DNA from: Psychrobacillus psychrotolerans
GTDB lineage: Bacteria > Bacillota > Bacilli > Bacillales_A > Planococcaceae
Length of the DNA stretch: 64,000 nucleotides
Direction: 5' to 3'
Assembly: GCF_900115805.1 (NCBI RefSeq)
Contig: NZ_FOXU01000009.1
Location: forward strand, 62,001 to 126,000
Part shown: piece by piece, positions 27,423 through 36,032 of the stretch
How positions within the stretch are numbered: the first letter of the stretch is position 1
Layout: each line of letters opens with the position of its first letter
Program-made: the position numbers and the translations under genes
The notes under the pieces: generated by a model
What the model was told of the DNA's origin: nothing
Database searches by the model: none
Seen by the model: only the letters and a program-made list of their open reading frames with translations

Positions 27423-30209
27423 ATGGAGAATAAATGGAAGTTTGGTATACGTCCTAAGATTACCATCGGATACATCATTATTATTGTTTGTTTATTTGCT
27501 TCCGTGATTATATTAAACAATCAAATTCGTTCACTTCAGCAAGAAAGAAATTTTCTTCTTCAATATAATAATAAAGTAGAAACACTGACAAATAATGTAG
27601 AGAAATTTGTGATGGATATGCAGGCAGGTCAGCGTGGGTTTGTCATTACAGGAAATGAAATCTATTTAGAGCCTTACTACAAAGCAGCTGGTGAGTGGCA
27701 GATTGAATTCAAGGAACTGTATCAGTTAATGGCGGATAAACCAGATCAGCAACAAAAACTACAGGTGGTAAGAGAAACAACTGACCTGTGGATAGAGGAG
27801 GCTGGGGAGAACGCGATTAGACTGAAAAGGGACAATGATGATGCTGCTATTCAACAGTTCTATGCCAATGACCGTGGTCGTGAATACATGCAATCTATAA
27901 GAAATCAGTTTAACGACTTCCGTGAATCCGAAAGAGAGATTGCCCAAGTTAGGGCAGAGGAGTTAGATAAGCAAAATAATAATTTGACAGGAGGATTATT
28001 CGGTTTGCTTCTAACTGTTTCTATCATTGCAATAGTTATATCAAGCCAGGTTTCGAAATCAATTGTTAGGACTATTAATGATGTGACACAAACCATTAAA
28101 AAAATTGCCTCTAACAATGGTGATTTGAAAGAAAGAATACATGTAAATACGAATGATGAAATAAATGAACTTGCAAATGCAACCAATGATCTATTGGATA
28201 ATTTGGATGGCAGAGAATGGTTGCAAACAAATCTTGCTGAAATTGTGACAAAATATCAAGGTGTTGCTTCTATAGAAGCACTTGCAAAAGTATTTATGTC
28301 TGAAATAGCTAAGATGACTAACTCTTCTTCTGGTGCATTTTATGTAAGAGAAATAGAGGATAACCGAAATCATTTCATAAAGAATGCCTCCTTTGCAGAT
28401 AATAATTTCGAGAAGGATATTGGAAGAGAAAGTTTTCGAATTGGACAGGGGCTAATTGGGCAGTGTGTGCAAGAGAAACAAACCTTCATCTTTAATGAAA
28501 TACCGGAAGATTATCGCTATATATCTACTGGTTTAGGGGAAGTACCTCCTCGTAGTATATTTATTGTTCCTATATTATTTGAAGGGGACGTCATAGCAGT
28601 GATGGAACTTGCTACTATGTCTGAATATAGTAAGCTACAGCAGGACTTAGTAAAACAAATTGTGGAGACCTTTGGATTATCGATTAATAGTGTCATAGGA
28701 CGCATGGAAATTATTCGACTACTAAACGAATCTAGAGCGATGACAGAAGAATTACAAGTACAGTCTGAGGAATTACAAACTCAATCCGAAGAGCTTCAAA
28801 TGCAAACGGAAGAATTAACACAAATTAATGAGCAGTTAGAAGAAAAAACAAAGGATGCGGAAACAAAAAACAAAGAGCTAGAGAAAATTAGGAAAGAATT
28901 AGAAGAAAAGGCAGAGCAACTTACCCTACATTCAAACTATAAATCAGAGTTTCTGGCGAATATGTCTCATGAACTCCGAACACCTTTGAATAGTATTCTG
29001 ATATTATCGGAAATGCTAGCAGAAAACGATCAAGGACGTTTAACAGATGAGGATGCAGAGTTTGCAAATGTTATCCATTCTTCAGGAGAAGATTTACTCT
29101 CGCTAATAAACGACATCTTAGATCTTTCTAAGGTAGAGGCAGGTAAACTCGAAGTTCTATTTGAAGAAGTCAATTTAAGTGAGTTACCTCAACATATGGA
29201 GCATGTATTCTCGCCTATTGCACAGAAGAAAAATTTAGAATTTCATATTTTCAAAGAGGACGATGTAATAGACCTTTTCTTTACAGACGAAAAAAGGTTT
29301 CAGCAGATTTTAAAAAATCTTCTATCCAATGCCTTTAAATTCACGGAAGAAGGTTCCGTTGCATTAACGATTAAACAAATTGAGAACCAACTGCAAACAG
29401 AGGAAATGAGAGCAATAAGCAAAGATTGGTTGGAAGTAACGATAGCCGACACAGGTATTGGTATTCCTGCAGACAAGCATGAGCTGATTTTTGAGACATT
29501 CCAGCAAGCGGATGGTGCAACCGTTCGTAAGTTTGGTGGAACAGGTCTTGGTTTATCTATTTGTAAACAGTTTGCAAGGTTGCTTGGTGGTTGGATTACA
29601 TTGCAAAGTGAAGAAGGTGTTGGGAGCGTATTTAAACTAGTTGTTCCAAGTCTTCCGAACGGCCTTATTCTAGATAAACATCTAAATATAGATTATTCAG
29701 AGGTAGCTGTAACACAGTCATCATACGAACCGTCCACAGCTTTTGTGTCAGATTTGGCTAGGCTTGATGTCCAGAAGCAAACTGTAATTGAAAAAGATGA
29801 AGTGTTAGTTTCATTGCATGATCACACGAATGTTTTCCAAAACAAAAATATTTTAATCGTTGATGATGATTACCGTAATATATACGCTCTTAAAACGGCC
29901 CTTGAAAAAAGGGGAGTGAATATCCTGGTAGCCAAAGATGGCATTGAATGCTTGGATATATTACAGGACAATACTGAAATTGATATAGTACTAATGGACA
30001 TTATGATGCCGAATATGGATGGATATGAAGCAATGTATAGAATTAGAAACGATTTACAATTGAAAGAATTACCTGTAATAGCTTTAACAGCGAAGGCAAT
30101 GAAGAATGATCGAGATAAGTGTTTGGAAGCTGGTGCTTCTGACTATATCAGTAAACCGCTAAATCTAGATCAACTATTCTCTGTTCTTCGAGTATGGTTA
30201 GTATCTTAA
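27423..30209 (+). CDS. Hybrid sensor histidine kinase, RsbK-like (CHASE3-HAMP-GAF-HK-REC)
   Basis: Membrane hybrid kinase of 928 aa. Seen in order: TM1 (about 14-31), extracellular CHASE3 domain (about 40-180; MDMQAGQRGFVITGNE), TM2 (about 190-210), HAMP (210-262), GAF (275-425), a Gln/Glu-rich coiled coil (437-510, repeated QSEELQ units), HisKA with His516 in MSHELRTPLNS, HATPase (QILKNLLSNAFKFT, DTGIGIP, GGTGLGLSI) and a C-terminal receiver with phospho-acceptor Asp859 (LMDIMMP) and Lys in SKPLN. This architecture and the neighbouring CheR methyltransferase and REC-PP2C phosphatase match B. cereus RsbK, which switches on SigB. The assignment is inference from architecture and context. Confidence 0.88.
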   Translation: MENKWKFGIRPKITIGYIIIIVCLFASVIILNNQIRSLQQERNFLLQYNNKVETLTNNVEKFVMDMQAGQRGFVITGNEIYLEPYYKAAGEWQIEFKELYQLMADKPDQQQKLQVVRETTDLWIEEAGENAIRLKRDNDDAAIQQFYANDRGREYMQSIRNQFNDFRESEREIAQVRAEELDKQNNNLTGGLFGLLLTVSIIAIVISSQVSKSIVRTINDVTQTIKKIASNNGDLKERIHVNTNDEINELANATNDLLDNLDGREWLQTNLAEIVTKYQGVASIEALAKVFMSEIAKMTNSSSGAFYVREIEDNRNHFIKNASFADNNFEKDIGRESFRIGQGLIGQCVQEKQTFIFNEIPEDYRYISTGLGEVPPRSIFIVPILFEGDVIAVMELATMSEYSKLQQDLVKQIVETFGLSINSVIGRMEIIRLLNESRAMTEELQVQSEELQTQSEELQMQTEELTQINEQLEEKTKDAETKNKELEKIRKELEEKAEQLTLHSNYKSEFLANMSHELRTPLNSILILSEMLAENDQGRLTDEDAEFANVIHSSGEDLLSLINDILDLSKVEAGKLEVLFEEVNLSELPQHMEHVFSPIAQKKNLEFHIFKEDDVIDLFFTDEKRFQQILKNLLSNAFKFTEEGSVALTIKQIENQLQTEEMRAISKDWLEVTIADTGIGIPADKHELIFETFQQADGATVRKFGGTGLGLSICKQFARLLGGWITLQSEEGVGSVFKLVVPSLPNGLILDKHLNIDYSEVAVTQSSYEPSTAFVSDLARLDVQKQTVIEKDEVLVSLHDHTNVFQNKNILIVDDDYRNIYALKTALEKRGVNILVAKDGIECLDILQDNTEIDIVLMDIMMPNMDGYEAMYRIRNDLQLKELPVIALTAKAMKNDRDKCLEAGASDYISKPLNLDQLFSVLRVWLVS

Positions 30210-30222
30210 GGGAGTTTTAAAG

Positions 30223-31077
30223 ATGGACAAGCAAGGTGAAAATATGAAACTTGAGGAAGTATATAAACAACATGAAGACTTGGAGATCGATTTCTTGCTG
30301 GAAGCCATCTATCGCTTATCAGGATTCGATTTTCGACAGTACAACCGATCTTCCATTTCTCGTCGTATTCACAATCGCATGAATATAAATGGCATTGAGA
30401 CAGTTACCGGGTTACTAGAAAAAGTGATACATGAAGAGCACTTTTTAGAAAGCTTGCTAAATGATTTTTCCATCAACGTAACAGAAATGTTTCGTAATCC
30501 TAGCTTCTTTAAGACTTTTAGAAAAGAAGTAGTTCCTATTCTTCGCAAGTATCCAGAGATTCGAATTTGGCATGCAGGATGTGCAACGGGTGAAGAGGTA
30601 TACTCCATGGCAATTTTGTTAGAAGAAGAAGGACTCAAGGACAAAGCAGTTATATATGCGACGGATATGAATGAACAAGTATTGGAAAAGGCAAGAAAAG
30701 GGGCCTTTCCTATCCAAAAAATGCAAGCATATACGAAAAACTATATGCTTGCAGGAGGAAATTACGCATTTTCTGAGTACTATAAAGCAGATGATCAATA
30801 TGCTTATTTTCATCCATCTATACTAGAGAATATTATCTTTGCTCAGCATAATCTAGTGACAGATCAATCATTCAATGAGTTTCATGTTATTATATGCCGA
30901 AATGTCCTTATTTACTTTACTGCAGATCTCCAAGAACAGGTACAGCATCTATTCTATGAGAGTTTAAGCCCTCAAGGGTTCCTCGGATTGGGAGACAAAG
31001 AAACACTCCGTTTCTCTCAAGTCACGGAGAAGTATCAAGAAATAGCAGGGAATGAACGTATTTATCAAAGGGTTTGA
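30223..31077 (+). CDS. CheR-type methyltransferase, RsbM-like
   Basis: SAM-dependent protein methyltransferase of 284 aa. Seen: CheR N-terminal helical domain (about 20-85; FDFRQYNRSSISRRI), VTEMFRNPSFFKTFR, SAM-binding IRIWHAGCATGEEVYSMAILL and ATDMNEQVLEKARKGAFP, then IICRNVLIYF. It begins 13 bases after the hybrid kinase gene. No chemotaxis genes are near. In B. cereus the equivalent gene (RsbM) methylates RsbK and dampens SigB activation; the same role is inferred here. Confidence 0.88.
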   Translation: MDKQGENMKLEEVYKQHEDLEIDFLLEAIYRLSGFDFRQYNRSSISRRIHNRMNINGIETVTGLLEKVIHEEHFLESLLNDFSINVTEMFRNPSFFKTFRKEVVPILRKYPEIRIWHAGCATGEEVYSMAILLEEEGLKDKAVIYATDMNEQVLEKARKGAFPIQKMQAYTKNYMLAGGNYAFSEYYKADDQYAYFHPSILENIIFAQHNLVTDQSFNEFHVIICRNVLIYFTADLQEQVQHLFYESLSPQGFLGLGDKETLRFSQVTEKYQEIAGNERIYQRV

Positions 31078-31180
31078 TAATGATTACTTTAGGATGTTTT
31101 AGGAGGAGTATTTACATTTACTTTTTAAGCTTCTAATCATAGCTGACTATCATATCTCTCCTAAGTTAACCAATAAATTT

Positions 31181-31222
31181 AAAAAAGCACAAATGTTGTA
31201 AAATAACATTTGTGCTTTTTTT
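31181..31222. terminator. Bidirectional terminator between convergent rsbM-like and rsbY-like genes
   Basis: Perfect hairpin AAAAAAGCACAAATGTT / AACATTTGTGCTTTTTT with T-runs on both strands. Confidence 0.92.
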
Positions 31223-31245
31223 TATATAAGAATGTACTTTTTAAA

Positions 31246-32385
31246 TTATTCGTTGCATTTAATCATTAACACACACATATCGTCAGGTTGAGCAGTTTGT
31301 TGTTCTTTTGTTAATAGGTTATCAATCAATGACTGTGATTGTTTCCATCTTTTAGAAGCTAACTGTTCAAGTTTTTTTTCAGATTCTATTTCACAAGGAT
31401 CCATAGCTTCTAGAACTCCGTCTGTATACAATATAATTTGTATATCTTTCTCGTACGTAATAATCTCTTTTTTAACCTCAATCTCATCGAAGAAACCAAC
31501 TGCGCAGCTCCCTTTATCTAATGGAACCATTTTAGTATCGTCTACAAGTGCGAATCCCGGAGGATGACCAGCATTCACGTATTCAATCGTTTTCTTTTCT
31601 GTGTCTACGACCATATAGATAGCTGTAAAATAATAAGGGATTCCAATTTTTTCATTATGTAAAAGAAGCATATAACGATTTAATTCCTTAATAACTAGTT
31701 CCGGCTCTACTAATTGCTTAATAGACTCTCTTAGTACGGAGGATATAAACATACATACTAAGGAAGCCGAAATACCATGTCCCATCATGTCCAATAAAAC
31801 GATCGCATATCGATTGTCACTTATTTTATGCCAATAGTACATATCTCCTGCAAGATTAAAAGAAGGAAGGTATGATACTTCGATTTGTATCTTTTCTTCT
31901 TTAAAAGGAGCGGTCAATAAACTTCTTTGGACATGTGTGGCCAAGTCTAGCTCGTATTGAATTTTGTTTTCATGTTGGGTATGCCAGTCAAGTTCTGCCT
32001 TTAATCGAAGGGCTACGCGAATACGTGCTAATAGCTCCACTTTGTTTATTGGCTTAGTTATATAATCGCTCCCACCAATATCAAGTGCTTCAGCTAGTTT
32101 GTTTTTATCTTCGAGTGCTGTTACAAAGATTATTTGGATATCTTTAAATCTCTCATTTTGTTTAATACGTTTACAAGCCTCAATGCCATCAATTTCGGGC
32201 ATCATGATGTCTAGTAAAATTAAATCAACCGAATTAAAGGTTGGATTAGGGTGATCAAGTTGTAAATAGTCAAATAACATTTGAGCCGATGTTAGTGAAA
32301 CTGTATCTTTATAACCAGCGCTATCTAATATTTTTTCTATTACAAATAGATTGACGGTATTGTCATCTACCAGTAAAATCGTCAT
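31246..32385 (-). CDS. REC-PP2C response regulator phosphatase, RsbY-like
   Basis: Response regulator of 379 aa. Seen: N-terminal receiver (about 1-120) with DDNTVNLFV, phospho-acceptor Asp in LLDIMMPEIDG and Lys in TKPINKVEL; a helical linker (about 125-160); C-terminal PP2C/SpoIIE phosphatase domain (about 165-378) with AGDMYYW, LLDMMGHGISASLV, NAGHPPG, LYTDGV and QPDDMCVL, giving an intact two-metal site. It is convergent with the hybrid kinase and CheR genes. In B. cereus RsbY, phosphorylated by RsbK, dephosphorylates RsbV to release SigB. No rsbV is in the window. Confidence 0.88.
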   Translation of the reverse strand: MTILLVDDNTVNLFVIEKILDSAGYKDTVSLTSAQMLFDYLQLDHPNPTFNSVDLILLDIMMPEIDGIEACKRIKQNERFKDIQIIFVTALEDKNKLAEALDIGGSDYITKPINKVELLARIRVALRLKAELDWHTQHENKIQYELDLATHVQRSLLTAPFKEEKIQIEVSYLPSFNLAGDMYYWHKISDNRYAIVLLDMMGHGISASLVCMFISSVLRESIKQLVEPELVIKELNRYMLLLHNEKIGIPYYFTAIYMVVDTEKKTIEYVNAGHPPGFALVDDTKMVPLDKGSCAVGFFDEIEVKKEIITYEKDIQIILYTDGVLEAMDPCEIESEKKLEQLASKRWKQSQSLIDNLLTKEQQTAQPDDMCVLMIKCNE

Positions 32386-32562
32386 TGGTTATTTCCCCCT
32401 GTAGTTTATAAAGATAGTTTTGTATTTTATCACTTAATAATATGAACTAATACTTTTTATCTCTTTATTATACAAAAGATTATACAGATACGGTATTTAA
32501 AAGATTAATGCTTCAATTTAAAATTGAGTTCAATAATTTTGTGTTGAAAGGAGTGTTTTATT

Positions 32563-33154
32563 ATGGGTATTTATCACTATGATGATATAGTTACTGTTCC
32601 ACAAGAATTTAGCTTCAGTGAAAATATTAGATATATGTTAAGGTCTTCCAACGAGTGCTTGTTCGAAATCAGGGACGATAAAGTCACAAAGCCAATTCAC
32701 AGATACGGTTCCATTGGTTGAAATTAGCGAGAATGTTGACGGAAATATTGGTATTTGTTTTTTAGGGGACTCCTCAGTAGTGAGCGAAAAGGTGCGTGAC
32801 GAGGTACATCACTATGTAAGGGAATGGTTTGATTTAGATACTGATTTAAGACCTTTTTATGAAATGGCTAAAAAAGATAACTTACTACATCATCCAGTGA
32901 ATGAGTTTTATGGGCTTCGTAATATTGGGATTCCAGATTTATTTGAAGCTATAGTATGGGGAATTCTTGGACAACAAATCAATCTTGCATATACATATAC
33001 ATTAAAAAGAAGAATGGTAGAAATATTCGGGGATATTGCTAATTTAACCGGTACAGTAGATAAACCAACAAAAGAAGAAATATCAAAACTAGAAGTCCCA
33101 TTGAGGGGCTGGGAGTCATATGCAACCTTTTATTTATGGAGATTCTTATATTGA
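32563..33154 (+). pseudogene. Decayed DNA-3-methyladenine glycosylase (AlkA/YfjP type)
   Basis: The original ATG at 32563 follows AAAGGAG, but the frame stops after about 50 codons (HRYGSIG-stop). Coding sense continues one base out of phase (FTDTVPLVEISENVDG) through the AlkA-like segment LFEAIVWGILGQQINLAYTY. After KRRMVEIFGDIANLTG the protein jumps straight to the normal C-terminus (KPTKEEI, GWESYATFYLWRFLY). The stretch between, which should hold the helix-hairpin-helix and catalytic Asp, is missing. One frameshift plus an in-frame deletion of about 100 codons make an active enzyme unlikely. Confidence 0.8.
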
Positions 33155-33197
33155 ATCGAAGATGTTCTTAAGTTCGTTGATATGAAAAGAACTAAAT

Positions 33198-33236
33198 AAG
33201 CCTCCAATCAATTCACTGAATTGGTCGGGGCTTTTT
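33198..33236 (+). terminator. Terminator of the decayed glycosylase gene
   Basis: AAGCCTCC and GGGGCTT arms around CAATTCACTGAATTG, followed by five T. Same core as the hairpins at 23306 and 23472. Confidence 0.7.
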
Positions 33237-33248
33237 GTATAGAATATA

Positions 33249-33767
33249 TCACACAGTACTGGAAACTTTCATTTTTGAGTGAACACTGTTTGAAATCTCT
33301 TCCAATATGGATTCAAAGGAAGTATTTAAAGAATATGCCAGTTCTCTATACAGAATGTTTTGAACGGAAATCAATAGTTTCAAGTCCTGGTCAACTAATT
33401 TTTTATTTTCCAACTGGGCATCATACTTTTTTCGTAAAAGTGTATTTACTACTTTTGCGAGCCCTTTTCGATTACCACTTTTAATAATCTCAGAGTAAGT
33501 TTTTGTACGTTGTTTACTATCTTCAATCCACTCAATACCCGATGAGCCAAAGGAATTTAATATTGTTTTAGCCTCAGCTTGATCAAGGAGTTCAAGCATA
33601 GCTACCGCTTTACTATTGACCGGAGTGCTTATCGATAACTTCAGATTGTCTAATGGGTGTAAAACATAATATTTCTTTGTAATATCGAAATAAGTTTTTT
33701 CACAAATATCATCTATCTGACATATGCCATGAGTAGAATAAACAATTAGTTCGCCAACTTTAAACAT
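33249..33767 (-). CDS. CarD-family transcriptional regulator
   Basis: Protein of 172 aa with an N-terminal CarD/CdnL/TRCF RNA-polymerase-interacting domain (about 1-60; MFKVGELIVYSTHGICQIDDI, then YYVLHPLDN and ISTPVN) and a helical C-terminal domain. CarD proteins bind RNA polymerase beta and act at promoters without specific DNA binding. It is divergent from a MarR-type gene; its -35 element lies within a perfect palindrome shared with the other promoter, so MarR-type control is expected. Confidence 0.88.
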   Translation of the reverse strand: MFKVGELIVYSTHGICQIDDICEKTYFDITKKYYVLHPLDNLKLSISTPVNSKAVAMLELLDQAEAKTILNSFGSSGIEWIEDSKQRTKTYSEIIKSGNRKGLAKVVNTLLRKKYDAQLENKKLVDQDLKLLISVQNILYRELAYSLNTSFESILEEISNSVHSKMKVSSTV

Positions 33768-33791
33768 TTACATGCTCCTCTAAAGAATATT

Positions 33792-33806
33792 GTCAACTAA
33801 GTTAAC
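33792..33806. promoter_or_regulatory. Second, imperfect MarR-type operator
   Basis: GTCAACTAAGTTAAC, one mismatch from the perfect 15-mer at 33837. It lies just downstream of the carD-side -10, where binding would also block that promoter. Confidence 0.6.
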
Positions 33807-33813
33807 TAAGCTA

Positions 33814-33841
33814 ATTATAACCCAAATATAAAAATAGTCAA
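33814..33841 (-). promoter_or_regulatory. SigA promoter of the CarD-family gene
   Basis: Minus-strand TTGACT (33841-33836), 16-base spacer, TATAAT (33819-33814). Confidence 0.7.
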
Positions 33842-33851
33842 CTTAGTTGAC
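33837..33851. promoter_or_regulatory. Perfect 7-1-7 palindrome, likely MarR-type operator
   Basis: GTCAACT-T-AGTTGAC. It supplies part of the -35 elements of both divergent promoters (TTGACT on minus, TTGACG on plus). Confidence 0.8.
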
Positions 33852-33875
33852 GATTTGATAGAGTGCTTGTATATT
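33847..33875 (+). promoter_or_regulatory. SigA promoter of the MarR-type gene
   Basis: TTGACG at 33847-33852, 17-base spacer, TATATT at 33870-33875. Confidence 0.7.
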
Positions 33876-33907
33876 TGTAAAGGACATTATTGAACGGGGG
33901 AAAGTGC

Positions 33908-34336
33908 TTGAATTTCGAGATAAATGATTTAGATTTATTTGATCTAATAAGTGAGAGGAATCTTATGATTCGAAAGGTAACAGAAGAATTATGGAATAGT
34001 AGCAATGATATCTATATATCTAATTCAGAGTGGTTCATCATCGCAAGAATATACAAAAAGAATCCGACCATATCCTCTATTAATAAACAAGTAAATATTA
34101 CACGCCAGGCAACGCATAAGTTCATAAGAAGCTTAGAATCAAAGGGATTAGTGGAAGTTAATCAAGTAACACACAATAAAAAAGAAAAATGCATTCGGTT
34201 AACTACCTTAGGAGAAGCATGCTATGAAAAAAATGAATCCCTTAAGGCTGGATTAGAGAAAAAAATTGCAGATCAAATAGATAGAGAAAAGTTAGATGTA
34301 TTCAAAGAAATATTGAAACTGGACTGGGGAATTTAA
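33908..34336 (+). CDS. MarR-family transcriptional regulator
   Basis: Winged-helix regulator of 142 aa. Seen: helix-turn-helix with recognition helix in SSINKQVNITRQATHKFIRS, the wing LVEVNQVTHNKKEKCIRLT, and flanking dimerisation helices. TTG 33908 is chosen because GGGGGAAAG lies eight bases upstream; the TTG at 33890 has none. Divergent from the CarD gene across the operator pair, so it probably represses itself and carD. Ligand unknown. Confidence 0.85.
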   Translation: MNFEINDLDLFDLISERNLMIRKVTEELWNSSNDIYISNSEWFIIARIYKKNPTISSINKQVNITRQATHKFIRSLESKGLVEVNQVTHNKKEKCIRLTTLGEACYEKNESLKAGLEKKIADQIDREKLDVFKEILKLDWGI

Positions 34337-34379
34337 TTTGGAACCCATTAAGATCATACAAGTCTAGTTTTAAAAATTG

Positions 34380-34419
34380 AAGACCACTCTCCATAATTAA
34401 ATGGGTGAGTGGTCTTTTA
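34380..34419 (+). terminator. Terminator of the MarR-type gene
   Basis: Perfect 10-bp stem AAGACCACTC / GAGTGGTCTT followed by TT. The remaining 34420-34674 before rpoN is AT-rich; I see no gene in it. Confidence 0.7.
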
Positions 34420-34674
34420 ACGTTGATGCTTTTTCTTTTTCATAGAATAATATAGGGATAAAAAGGGACCATTGGATGAACAGCTAGCTTTCTTACTTGG
34501 GAATTTATCGGTTATCAAAGTAACGGCCTTTTTTTCTAAAAATTATTCTAGAATATATTCAATAATATGGTGGTAGTCATAGTTATTTTATTTTAATTGA
34601 ATGTAAAAAGTATTCAGAATATGAGTATATTAAAGTATTGTAATTGTATTATAATAATAGGGAGGGGGATTATA

Positions 34675-36003
34675 ATGCATAATTCTTTAGAAGTTTCACA
34701 ACGTCTTAAAATGACATTAACACCGGACCTAATACAAAATTTTGAAGTTTTGCAGTATTCGGGTGCAGAGTTGGAACGATATATTTTTGAAAAAGCAAAC
34801 GATAATCCTCTAATACACGTGGAGGATTCGAAATTTCAAAAAAGTTATAAGGATGTTTTAGAACTAGCTTCTTTTTTTTCAAAAGATAGAGGTAGTGTCC
34901 GTATGGAAAAATATGATTCACTACAAACAAGGTTAGCGCAAAAGGAAAGTATTGATCCTTATCTATTAGAACAGATACCACTACATCAAAATTTATCTAA
35001 AACGGATATTAGCATTCTAAAATATTTAATTTATAGCTTAGATGACCGCTTATTTTTAGATGTAGATTTAGATGAGGTCGCAGAAAGGTTCAAAACAACA
35101 AATGACCACGTAGGAGTAATTTTAGAGTTATTGCAAACTTTCGAACCAGTAGGGGTAGGAGCAAGGAGTTTAATCGATTTTTTACTCATTCAAATTGATC
35201 GAGATTTAACAGCACCCCCACTTGCTGTAAATTTTGTGAAGTTCGATCTTGAAAATGCTGCTACACTTTCACTGAAACTATTAAGTAAGAAGTATAGTAT
35301 TTCAATAAAAGAAGCACAGGAAACACTAAACTATATAAAAGGGTTAAATCGAGTGCCATTTTTGGGGTACATGTTTAATCCTGTACAATATATAATGCCT
35401 GATGCTGAGGTGATAAAGAGTAAGGAACAATGGATGATTCAATTAAATCAGAAATATTTACCGAGTGTTTCAATAAGTAAAACATACGTAGATTTATTAC
35501 AATCCGACCCTACATGTAAAGAGTATTATCAAGACTGTTTAAAGGATGCACTATTATTAATTCAAGGAATCGAACAAAGAGACAAGACCCTCTACAGCTT
35601 AATTCGAGTAGTACTTGAAGAACAGCAAGGTTTTTTTGAAAAAGGGATGCAAGAAATTAAACCTATGCGTTTAAAGGACGTATCGATAATTCTTGGTGTT
35701 CATGAATCTACAATTAGCCGTACGATTAGAGGTAAATATATACGTACCCCACATGGTACTTATGCGTTACAGTCATTATTTACAAAAGGATTATTAAATA
35801 GTTCGGGTAAAATGGACTCAGTAAGCTACGTAAAGCGTCGTATTAAAGAGTTGATCAATAGCGAAAAACCAGACAATCGACTGGCAGATCAGGAAATTAC
35901 AAATATTTTGGGAGCAGAAGGTATTCAAATTTCCCGTCGCACTGTGTCTAAATATCGTGAAGAATTAAATATTCTAAGTTCATCAAGGCGCATCTATTTA
36001 TAA
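34675..36003 (+). CDS. rpoN: RNA polymerase sigma-54 factor
   Basis: Sigma-54 (SigL), 442 aa, which directs RNA polymerase to -24/-12 promoters and needs an AAA+ activator. Seen: region I (MHNSLEVSQRLKMTLTPDLI, about 1-45) that binds activator, core-binding region (about 90-280), a helix-turn-helix (MRLKDVSIILGVHESTISRT, about 340-360) and the C-terminal RpoN box SRRTVSKYREELNI (about 422). ATG 34675 has GGGAGGGGG upstream; an earlier ATG at 34597 lacks one. Convergent with the activator gene and close to two sigma-54 promoters, so it probably serves this cluster, and maybe the whole cell. Confidence 0.95.
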   Translation: MHNSLEVSQRLKMTLTPDLIQNFEVLQYSGAELERYIFEKANDNPLIHVEDSKFQKSYKDVLELASFFSKDRGSVRMEKYDSLQTRLAQKESIDPYLLEQIPLHQNLSKTDISILKYLIYSLDDRLFLDVDLDEVAERFKTTNDHVGVILELLQTFEPVGVGARSLIDFLLIQIDRDLTAPPLAVNFVKFDLENAATLSLKLLSKKYSISIKEAQETLNYIKGLNRVPFLGYMFNPVQYIMPDAEVIKSKEQWMIQLNQKYLPSVSISKTYVDLLQSDPTCKEYYQDCLKDALLLIQGIEQRDKTLYSLIRVVLEEQQGFFEKGMQEIKPMRLKDVSIILGVHESTISRTIRGKYIRTPHGTYALQSLFTKGLLNSSGKMDSVSYVKRRIKELINSEKPDNRLADQEITNILGAEGIQISRRTVSKYREELNILSSSRRIYL

Positions 36004-36032
36004 ACCTACTTATACTGTGAAGCTCCGGCATG

